8,748 bases of DNA from CAVPEW01 sp050247895 (GTDB lineage: Bacteria > Actinomycetota > Acidimicrobiia > Acidimicrobiales > VFJN01). The notes beneath the pieces were generated by a model that worked only from the letters and a program-made list of their open reading frames with translations, searched no databases and had not been told where the DNA came from. Below, piece by piece: positions 1 through 5,459 of the stretch. A program made the position numbers and the translations under genes. The stretch lies in assembly GCA_050247895.1 (NCBI GenBank), contig JBFWTJ010000163.1:1-8748 (forward strand), written 5' to 3'. Positions within the stretch are counted from its first letter, which is position 1; each line of letters opens with the position of its first letter.

Positions 1-710
1 GCGGGCTCGACGGGTCCGGCGGGGGTGCCCGTCGGGGGCGCCGGCCACGCGGCCCAGGCGGCCAGCGCGCTGGGCACGGCGTTGGCCACCAGCACCGCCA
101 CCGGCCACGTCCGGCTGAGGTCCAGGATCCAGGTCCCGGCCCCGAAGGCCCCGAAGGCCACCTCGGTGGACAGCACGGCGAAGGCCAGCCAGCGGTCGAC
201 CTCGGCCGGGCCCCGGGCGAAGCGGGCGCCGAGCGTGAGCAGCACGGCCGGGAGGGCCACGAGCACGACCAGCCCGGCCAGCAGGAGCAGGTAGAGCCGG
301 GCGTCGCCGTCGGGTGCGGGGAGGCGGACCAGCGTGGCGGCGCGCTCGCCGGGCGGCTGGTCGACGAGGGACCGGCCCCGCAGGGCGACGGCCACGCCGA
401 CCGCCAGCAGGGTCCACGCCGCGCCGGCCTGGACGGCCAGCACGACGGCGGCCAGCGGTGGCCGGCCGGGCCGGCCGCGCCCGCCGGCGGCCAGGACCAG
501 CCCGGCGACGGCCAGCGCGGCGAGGACGGCCGCGACCCACACCGCGGTCCAGGTGGCCGCCCCGGGCGGCGGTTCGGGGGAGGGGGCCAGCGGCCGGTCG
601 GCGCAGCCCGCGGCCAGGCCGACCAGCACGGCCACCGCGGCCGCCGGGAAGCGGACCGGGGTGCGGAGCCGGCGGGCGGGCGCCACCGCCGGCCGGGCGC
701 GACGGCTCAC
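1..710 (-). CDS. Uncharacterised multi-pass membrane protein, 3' end cut off by the window
   Basis: I do not recognise this protein. Reading the complementary strand from a GTG at 710 gives 236 codons with no stop before the left edge, so the C-terminus is missing. After a basic N-terminus (about residues 1-20) there are roughly six hydrophobic stretches: about 21-35, 53-77, 84-110, 139-162, 173-195 and 202-222. A Pro-rich loop (about 38-50) follows the first. The first stretch ends in LAAGC, which resembles a lipobox but lacks a good -3 residue, so it may be a signal peptide or simply a membrane helix. No catalytic or metal-binding motif stands out. The start GTG shares four bases with the Fur stop (GTGA, 707-710), which indicates translational coupling. 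The protein may therefore act in, or be controlled by, the same metal or stress response. The reading frame is supported by the alternation of hydrophobic segments and G/C third positions; the function is unknown. Confidence 0.75.
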   Translation of the reverse strand, partial: MSRRARPAVAPARRLRTPVRFPAAAVAVLVGLAAGCADRPLAPSPEPPPGAATWTAVWVAAVLAALAVAGLVLAAGGRGRPGRPPLAAVVLAVQAGAAWTLLAVGVAVALRGRSLVDQPPGERAATLVRLPAPDGDARLYLLLLAGLVVLVALPAVLLTLGARFARGPAEVDRWLAFAVLSTEVAFGAFGAGTWILDLSRTWPVAVLVANAVPSALAAWAAWPAPPTGTPAGPVEP

Positions 711-1141
711 GCGCAGGCCGCGCAGGTCCCGACGAGGTCGAGCCGGTGGTGGGCCACCTGGAACCCGCTGTCCCGGGCCACGTCGGTCAGGGCCTGGTCG
801 AGGTCGGCCTCCAGCGCGGCGCCGACGGTGAAGTCGGCCACGTCGCCGCAGCGGGAGCAGATCAGGTGGTGGTGGTGCTCGGTCAGGTCCTCGGCCAGCT
901 CGTAGCGGGCGAACTCGTCGGTGGTGACGATCCGGTGGACCACCCCGGCCCGCTCCAGGACGGCCAGGTTCCGGTAGGCCGAGCTCTGGGCCAGGTCGGG
1001 TCGGCGCTCCCGCAGCTGGGGGATGGTCACCGGGTGCTCGGCACCGGCCAGCGCCTCCACCAGGGCCCGCCGCTTGGTCGTGTAGCGCTGCCCGTCGCGC
1101 TGGAGGCGGGCGGTGGCGGTGGCGTGGAGGTCGGCACCCAT
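707..1141 (-). CDS. Fur-family metal-dependent transcriptional repressor
   Basis: A 144-residue cytoplasmic DNA-binding protein, the usual length for the Fur/Zur/PerR family. The N-terminal winged helix spans about residues 12-85, with the recognition helix around AQSSAYRNLAVLERAGVV (51-68), equivalent to the TTVYRTL helix of other members. The C-terminal dimerisation domain contains HHHHLICSRCGDV (89-101) and ends in GTCAACA. C95/C98 and C140/C143 form the two CxxC pairs of the structural zinc site. H36, E81, the His cluster 89-92, D103 and H132 fall where regulatory metal ligands lie in the family. Which metal or signal it senses (Fe, Zn, Mn, Ni or peroxide) cannot be decided from this sequence, so no gene symbol is given. 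It is the first gene of a minus-strand unit whose second gene overlaps it by four bases. The ATG at 1141 lies 9 nt after a TAGCCT -10 hexamer and has no Shine-Dalgarno, suggesting a nearly leaderless mRNA. Direct repeats just upstream may be its own operator. Confidence 0.93.
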   Translation of the reverse strand: MGADLHATATARLQRDGQRYTTKRRALVEALAGAEHPVTIPQLRERRPDLAQSSAYRNLAVLERAGVVHRIVTTDEFARYELAEDLTEHHHHLICSRCGDVADFTVGAALEADLDQALTDVARDSGFQVAHHRLDLVGTCAACA

Positions 1142-1150
1142 CGGGGTCGC

Positions 1151-1156
1151 AGGCTA
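1151..1156 (-). promoter_or_regulatory. Candidate -10 element of the Fur-family gene
   Basis: On the minus strand this reads TAGCCT, matching the actinobacterial TANNNT -10 pattern, and it ends 9 nt before the ATG at 1141. No clear TTGACA-like -35 is seen at 16-18 nt. The implied transcript start is within a few bases of the start codon. The hexamer overlaps the small palindrome GGCTAGCC (1152-1159). Confidence 0.45.
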
Positions 1157-1165
1157 GCCCCTGGA

Positions 1166-1182
1166 TGAGAACAGGTGAGAAC
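1166..1182. promoter_or_regulatory. TGAGAAC direct repeat, candidate operator between the Fur-family gene and the PLP-enzyme gene
   Basis: TGAGAAC occurs at 1166-1172 and again at 1176-1182, so the two copies are in phase at 10 bp, one helical turn. The pair lies about 10-26 bp upstream of the Fur-gene -10 hexamer, over its -35 region, and upstream of the divergent PLP-enzyme gene. It is relatively A-rich in a GC-rich setting, and placement is what an autoregulatory or shared operator would need. It does not form the inverted repeat typical of Fur and Zur boxes, so the binding protein is uncertain. Confidence 0.35.
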
Positions 1183-1220
1183 GCCCACCTCGGCCCGGGC
1201 CTCGCGCCCACCTCGGGTGG
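1182..1220. repeat. 12-bp direct repeat with a hairpin in the leader of the PLP-enzyme gene
   Basis: CGCCCACCTCGG is present at 1182-1193 and again at 1205-1216, 23 bp apart. A self-complementary GGCCCGGGCC (1192-1201) lies between them. The second copy continues into CCACC-TCG-GGTGG (1208-1220), a 5-bp hairpin with a 3-base loop that ends 14 bases before the ATG at 1235. It could be a regulatory repeat or a leader structure. In sequence of this composition short GC repeats also arise by chance. Confidence 0.35.
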
Positions 1221-1234
1221 TGCAGGCTGGACCG

Positions 1235-2167
1235 ATGCGATCCCGGCCCGACCCCGCCCCGCTGGCCCCCCTGCTCGCGGCGACCACCCCGACCGTGCCG
1301 CTGCCCGTGCAGGGGAGCGGGGGGACGGTGTGGCTCAAGCTCGACCACCTGCTGCCGTCGGGCTCGACCAAGGACCGCATGGCGGGTCGGATCGCGTCCG
1401 ACGCCCTGGCCGACGGGCGCCTCCACGCCGGGACGACCGTCGTGGAGGCGTCGAGCGGGTCGACCTCGATCGCCTTCGCCATGGTCTCGGCCCTGGTCGG
1501 GGTCCGGTTCGTGGCCGCCCTGCCCGAGGGGGCCAGCAGCGAGCGGCTCCTGCTCATCCGGCGGTACGGCGGCGAGGTGCGCACGACGCCGGCCGAGGCC
1601 GGGATGGCCGGCGCCATCGCCCTCACCGAGGAGCTGGCCGCGGCCGACCCCGAGGTCCTGCTGCCCCGGCAGTTCACGAACCCGGCCAACGCCCGGGCCC
1701 ACGAGGAGCGCACCGGTCCCGAGCTGCTGGCCTCCATCGGCCGCGTCGACGGCTTCGTGGCCGCGGTGGGCACCGGCGGCACCCTGATGGGCGTCGGCCG
1801 GGCCGTGCGGGCCGTGTGCCCTGGCGCGGTGCTGGCCCGGGTGGTCGTGGCCGACGGCGAGCTGGACGCGGAGCAGGGCGGGCCGTCCTGCACCGGGATC
1901 CCCGGCGTGGTCGACTGCATGTCGGGGCTGCTCGACGAGGCCGAGCTGGGCATGGAGGCACCGATCGCGGTCACCCGGGCCGAGGCGATCGCCACCACCC
2001 GGGAGCTGTGCGCGCTCGGCCTGCCGGTCGGCCCGTCGACCGGGCTCAACGTGGCCGGGGCCCGGGCGCTGGCCGCCCGCCTCGGCCCGGGCAGCAAGGT
2101 CGCCACCATGGCCTGCGACCGGGTCGAGCGGTACTTCTCCACCGACCTGTTCGCCGACCTGGGCTGA
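1235..2167 (+). CDS. Cysteine synthase / cystathionine beta-synthase family PLP enzyme
   Basis: A 310-residue fold-type II pyridoxal-phosphate enzyme, about the size of CysK. SGSTKDR (42-48) carries the Schiff-base lysine K46. GTGGT (179-183) is the phosphate-binding loop, and GPSTG (266-270) sits at the pyridine-nitrogen end of the cofactor. FTNPAN followed by HEERTGPEL (about 148-164) resembles the NPAN...HEKTTGPE segment of O-acetylserine sulfhydrylases. The loop that is TSGNTG in CysK is SSGSTS here (73-78), so the asparagine that contacts PLP is serine. The same SSGST spelling occurs, as I recall, in actinobacterial cysteine desulfhydrase (Cds1)-like proteins, so synthase versus desulfhydrase activity is open. 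The ATG at 1235 was chosen because homology begins shortly after it; an in-frame GTG at 1175 would add 20 low-complexity residues over the intergenic repeats. Only a weak AGG lies upstream. prfC follows after 36 bp and is probably co-transcribed. Confidence 0.88.
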   Translation: MRSRPDPAPLAPLLAATTPTVPLPVQGSGGTVWLKLDHLLPSGSTKDRMAGRIASDALADGRLHAGTTVVEASSGSTSIAFAMVSALVGVRFVAALPEGASSERLLLIRRYGGEVRTTPAEAGMAGAIALTEELAAADPEVLLPRQFTNPANARAHEERTGPELLASIGRVDGFVAAVGTGGTLMGVGRAVRAVCPGAVLARVVVADGELDAEQGGPSCTGIPGVVDCMSGLLDEAELGMEAPIAVTRAEAIATTRELCALGLPVGPSTGLNVAGARALAARLGPGSKVATMACDRVERYFSTDLFADLG

Positions 2168-2189
2168 TTCGCAAACCGGTCCCGCCCGC

Positions 2190-2193
2190 AGGA
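2190..2193 (+). promoter_or_regulatory. Candidate ribosome binding site of prfC
   Basis: AGGA ends 10 nt before the ATG at 2204, inside the 36-bp gap after the PLP-enzyme gene. No TANNNT hexamer lies just upstream, unlike most starts in this window. This fits translation from an internal site on a two-gene transcript. Confidence 0.4.
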
Positions 2194-2203
2194 CACTGGG
2201 GAC

Positions 2204-3787
2204 ATGACCTCACCCGCCGAGGAGGCGGCCCGCCGGCGCACCTTCGCCATCATCAGCCACCCCGACGCGGGCAAGACCACCCTGACCGAGAAGTTCCTGC
2301 TCTACGGCGGCGCGGTGCAGGAGGCCGGGGCGGTGAAGGCGCGGGGCGAGCGCCGCCGGGCCCGGTCGGACTGGATGGAGCTGGAGCAGAAGCGGGGGAT
2401 CTCCATCACCTCGACCGTCCTCCAGTTCCCCTACCGCGACGCGGTGCTGAACCTGCTCGACACGCCGGGCCACCGCGACTTCTCCGAGGACACCTACCGG
2501 GTCCTCGCCGCGGCCGACGCCGCGGTCATGGTCCTCGACGCGGCCAAGGGCATCGAGCCCCAGACGCTCAAGCTCTTCGAGGTGTGCCGGCAGCGCAACC
2601 TGCCCCTGGTCACCTTCGTCAACAAGTGGGACCGGCCCGGGCTGGACGCGCTGGAGCTGCTCGACCTGGTCGAGTCGACCCTCGACATCGTGCCCGCGCC
2701 GGTGACCTGGCCGGTGGGGATCGCGGGGGACTTCCGGGGCCTGGTCGACCGCCGGCGGGAGGCCTACGTCCGCTTCACCCGCTCGGCCCGGGGCGCGGCC
2801 GAGGCCGGGGAGGAGGAGATGGGCCTGGCCGCCGCGGCCGACGTCGAGGGGGCCGCGTGGCAGGCCGCGGCCGACGAGCTGGAGCTGCTGTCGGGGGTCG
2901 GCCACGAGCTCGACCGGGACCGGTTCCACAAGGGCGAGCTGTCGCCGGTCTTCTTCGGCTCGGCCCTGACCAACTACGGCGTGCGGCTGCTGCTCGACGC
3001 CGTGGTCGACCTGGCCCCGTCACCCGAGCCCCGCGACGACCTCGAGGGCCACCCCCGCGGCCTCGACGCCCCCTTCTCGGCCTTCGTGTTCAAGGTCCAG
3101 GCCAACATGGACCCCTCCCACCGGGACCGGATCGCCTTCGTGCGGATCTGCTCCGGGCGCTTCGAGCGGGGCATGGTCGTGACCCACGGGCCGACGGGCA
3201 AGCCGTTCTCGACCAAGTACGCGGCGTCGGTGTTCGGCCAGGAGCGCGACACGATCGACCTGGCCTTCCCCGGCGACGTCGTCGGCCTGGTCAACGCCAC
3301 CGACGTGCGGGTCGGCGACACCCTGTACCAGGAGGCCCCGGTCGAGTACCCCCGCCTGCCCGAGTTCGCCCCCGAGCACTTCGTGGTGGCCCGCTCCCGC
3401 GACGCCGGGCGGTTCAAGCAGTTCCGGCGGGGGATCGCCCAGCTCGACGAGGAGGGCGTGGTGCAGGTGCTGCGCGACCAGGACCTGGGCGACCAGGCCC
3501 CGATCCTGGCCGCGGTGGGCCCCATGCAGTTCGAGGTCGCCACGCACCGGCTGGAGAACGAGTTCGGGGCGCCGGTCGAGCTGAGCCCGACGACGTACAA
3601 GGTGGCCCGCCGGACCGACGAGGCGTCGACGCCGACCCTGCGGGCGATGGGCGGCGTGGCCGTGTACCAGCGGGCCGACGGCACCCGCTACGCGCTGTTC
3701 GAGTCGCCGTACTGGCTCGCCCGGGTCGAGGGCGAGCACCCCGAGCTGGTCCTGGACAAGCTGGTCGCCGAGGGCGCCCAGGGCTGA
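2204..3787 (+). CDS. prfC: Peptide chain release factor 3 (RF3), translational GTPase
   Basis: A 527-residue protein, the normal length for RF3 (E. coli 529). RF3 uses GTP to recycle RF1/RF2 from the ribosome after peptide release. All GTPase motifs are intact: G1 SHPDAGKT (18-25), G2 RGISIT (64-69), G3 DTPGH (86-90) followed by RDFSED, and G4 NKWD (140-143). A tryptophan replaces the leucine of E. coli NKLD, which I believe is usual in actinobacterial RF3. The RF3-specific part is clear: FFGSALTNYGV matches E. coli FFGTALGNFGV, and FKVQANMDPSHRDRIAF is nearly identical to E. coli FKIQANMDPKHRDRVAF. This separates it from EF-G and TetM-like proteins. The C-terminal domain (AVGPMQFEV and beyond) runs to the end, so the gene is complete. 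It lies 36 bp behind the PLP-enzyme gene and ends 12 bp before the converging hydrolase stop. Confidence 0.97.
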   Translation: MTSPAEEAARRRTFAIISHPDAGKTTLTEKFLLYGGAVQEAGAVKARGERRRARSDWMELEQKRGISITSTVLQFPYRDAVLNLLDTPGHRDFSEDTYRVLAAADAAVMVLDAAKGIEPQTLKLFEVCRQRNLPLVTFVNKWDRPGLDALELLDLVESTLDIVPAPVTWPVGIAGDFRGLVDRRREAYVRFTRSARGAAEAGEEEMGLAAAADVEGAAWQAAADELELLSGVGHELDRDRFHKGELSPVFFGSALTNYGVRLLLDAVVDLAPSPEPRDDLEGHPRGLDAPFSAFVFKVQANMDPSHRDRIAFVRICSGRFERGMVVTHGPTGKPFSTKYAASVFGQERDTIDLAFPGDVVGLVNATDVRVGDTLYQEAPVEYPRLPEFAPEHFVVARSRDAGRFKQFRRGIAQLDEEGVVQVLRDQDLGDQAPILAAVGPMQFEVATHRLENEFGAPVELSPTTYKVARRTDEASTPTLRAMGGVAVYQRADGTRYALFESPYWLARVEGEHPELVLDKLVAEGAQG

Positions 3788-3803
3788 CGGGTCGCCGGGT
3801 CAG
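3784..3803. terminator. Small inverted repeat between the convergent prfC and hydrolase stops
   Basis: CTGAC (3784-3788) and GTCAG (3799-3803) are complementary arms around a 10-base GC-rich loop, and each arm contains one of the two convergent stop codons. Only 12 bp separate the genes, so a bidirectional terminator would have to lie here or inside the coding ends. Five base pairs with no T-tract is weak evidence. Confidence 0.25.
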
Positions 3804-5317
3804 TCGCAGGTCGTGCCGTCGGGTGGGGCGACGAGGTCGACGAGGTAGTCGACGACCAGGTCGGTGATGCAGCCGTTCCCGTCGAGCACGACGGTGTGGC
3901 CGTCGCCCTCGTGGGTCACCAGGACGCCCGACTCGAGCCGCTCGGCCACTGCCACGCCGGCCTCGTAGGGGGTGGCCGGGTCGCCGGTCGTCGACACGAC
4001 GAGGATCGGCGGGGTGCCCGGCGCGGACGTCGCCGGGAGGGGCTCGGGTTCGACCGGCCACAGCGCGCAGCGCACGTAGTCGTTCACGAGGGCCTCGCCC
4101 ACGACCGGCGAGCGGGTCCCGGTGTCCTTGGCCGCGGCGAGGACGGCGGCAGGGTCGTCGGGCCAGGCGAAGTCCAGGCAGTTGACGGCGAAGTAGACGG
4201 AGAAGCCGCCCATCCCCAGGTAGCCGTCGGCCAGGTCGACCATCCGGCTGCCGTCGCCCTCGGCCGCCTCGACCAGGGCGTCGCCCAGCGCCGTCCACAG
4301 GAGCTGGCTGTACATGGGATAGGTGAGCCCGAGGCTGACCTCGCCGGGACCGGCGTCCCGGTTGGCACCGGGGGCCGGGATGCCCCCGGGACGTTCGGCT
4401 GCGGCGAGGACCTCGTCGAGCAGGGCCCGCGACCGGGGCCCCGCCGCGCAGCGCGACGACGAGTCGCACCAGGCGACGAACCGGTCCAGGGCGGTGGTGA
4501 AGCCCCGGGCCTGCTCGTCGGCCAGCTCGAGGCCGGTGGGGCCCAGCTCGAGGACGCCGTCGAGGACCATGGCCCGGACCCGGTCCGGGAACAGGTCGGC
4601 ATAGACCTGGCCGATGGCCGTGCCGTAGCTGAAGCCCAGGTAGTTGAGCTGCTCGTCGCCCATCGCGGCCCGCACCGCGTCCATGTCGCGGGCCACGTCT
4701 CGGGTGCCCAGGTGGGCGAGCAGGTCACCGGCCCGCTGCTGGCAGTCGGCCACGTACCGCCGGCTCACGTCGAGCAGGGCGACCTCGTCGGCGGCCGAGT
4801 CGATGGTGGCGTCCACGCCGTAGAGCTCGGCGTTGGGCAGGCCGCAGTCGAGGCGCTCGCTGGCCCCGACGCCCCGCGGGTCCACCCCGACGACGTCGAA
4901 GCGGTCGGTGATGCTGTCGGGCAGGACCGCGGCCACGGTGGGGACCAGGTCGGTCGCGCTGGCGCCCGGGCCGCCGGGGTTGACGAACAGGGCGCCGATG
5001 CGCCGACCGCCGTCGTCGGCGGGATCGCGGGCCACGTCGAGGTCGAAGGTGGGACCGCCCGGGTCGTCGTGGTCCAGCGGGACGGTGACCGTGGCGCACT
5101 GGGTCCTGCGCCCGCAGTCGCGCCACTCGATCGGCGCCGGGACGAAGGGCGGGGGGCCCTCGGCCTCGGGGGTCGTGCCGCCGGGGGTGGTGGTGCCCGG
5201 GTCCGGCACGGTGGTCGTCGTCGTCGTGGTGGTGGGCAGGACGCGGGTGTCCTCCTGGGCGCACGCGCCGAGCAGGACGACCGCGAGCACGGCGGCGATG
5301 GCGGGGCGGGCGCGCAT
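3800..5317 (-). CDS. Secreted lipoprotein alpha/beta hydrolase, TAP-like (tripeptidyl aminopeptidase family)
   Basis: A 505-residue exported serine hydrolase. The N-terminus is a lipoprotein signal with lipobox LGAC (C19). It is followed by a threonine run (29-36) and a Pro/Thr/Gly linker to about residue 60. The alpha/beta-hydrolase domain starts with WRDCG...CATVTVPLDH. NPGGPG (113-118) is the oxyanion loop, and GFSYGT carries the nucleophile S230. The acid is D446 in STTGDPATP and the base is H474 in GDGHTVV. The last two lie in a TAP-like C-terminal domain. Relatives include secreted Streptomyces tripeptidyl aminopeptidases and mycobacterial Hip1-type cell-envelope proteases; cleavage of N-terminal peptides is therefore likely, but the substrate is unknown. 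Several cysteines (C68, C74, C158, C192, C284, C290) suit disulfides outside the cell. The ATG at 5317 lies 7 nt after a TACCCT -10 with no Shine-Dalgarno, consistent with a leaderless mRNA. Confidence 0.92.
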   Translation of the reverse strand: MRARPAIAAVLAVVLLGACAQEDTRVLPTTTTTTTTVPDPGTTTPGGTTPEAEGPPPFVPAPIEWRDCGRRTQCATVTVPLDHDDPGGPTFDLDVARDPADDGGRRIGALFVNPGGPGASATDLVPTVAAVLPDSITDRFDVVGVDPRGVGASERLDCGLPNAELYGVDATIDSAADEVALLDVSRRYVADCQQRAGDLLAHLGTRDVARDMDAVRAAMGDEQLNYLGFSYGTAIGQVYADLFPDRVRAMVLDGVLELGPTGLELADEQARGFTTALDRFVAWCDSSSRCAAGPRSRALLDEVLAAAERPGGIPAPGANRDAGPGEVSLGLTYPMYSQLLWTALGDALVEAAEGDGSRMVDLADGYLGMGGFSVYFAVNCLDFAWPDDPAAVLAAAKDTGTRSPVVGEALVNDYVRCALWPVEPEPLPATSAPGTPPILVVSTTGDPATPYEAGVAVAERLESGVLVTHEGDGHTVVLDGNGCITDLVVDYLVDLVAPPDGTTCD

Positions 5318-5324
5318 CCGGGGG

Positions 5325-5330
5325 AGGGTA
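5325..5330 (-). promoter_or_regulatory. -10 element of the TAP-like hydrolase gene (leaderless)
   Basis: On the minus strand this reads TACCCT, ending 7 nt before the ATG at 5317. That places the expected transcript start at or next to the A of the start codon. No purine-rich ribosome-binding sequence is present. It is back to back with the promoter of the propeller gene in the 142-bp divergent region. Confidence 0.55.
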
Positions 5331-5446
5331 GGCGCCGCCCGCCGGGAGGAGCGCCTCGGGCGTCGGACGATCCGTGGACGGGGCGCGCCGGCGGGCCGCG
5401 CGACCCCGCCGGGGTGCGGATGGCCTCCCTCGGGGCCGCTCGCTCC

Positions 5447-5452
5447 TACGAT
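5447..5452 (+). promoter_or_regulatory. -10 element of the propeller gene (leaderless); decides the GTG start
   Basis: TACGAT is followed by 7 nt and then GTG at 5460, so transcription would begin at the first base of that codon. An in-frame ATG at 5451 overlaps the hexamer itself and could not be in such a transcript. This is the reason for preferring the GTG. Confidence 0.5.
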
Positions 5453-5459
5453 GGCCGCG

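Noticed and set aside
600..660. Lipoprotein signal in the left-edge membrane protein (LAAGC, C36)
   Set aside because: The residue three before the cysteine is Ala rather than Leu/Val/Ile, and several membrane helices follow, so an ordinary helix is as likely.
1142..1182. Classical Fur/Zur box (inverted repeat) upstream of the Fur-family gene
   Set aside because: Only direct repeats and a short GGCTAGCC palindrome are present; no 7-1-7 or similar inverted arrangement was found.
1175..1234. GTG at 1175 as the start of the PLP enzyme
   Set aside because: It adds 20 residues of Arg/Pro/Ser without family similarity and translates through the intergenic repeats; ATG 1235 fits the family length.
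1165..3867. Very long open frame (900 codons) on the plus strand across the PLP-enzyme and prfC genes
   Set aside because: It is an out-of-frame shadow of two clear genes; its translation is an Arg/Gly/Pro-rich low-complexity string, as expected in GC-rich DNA.
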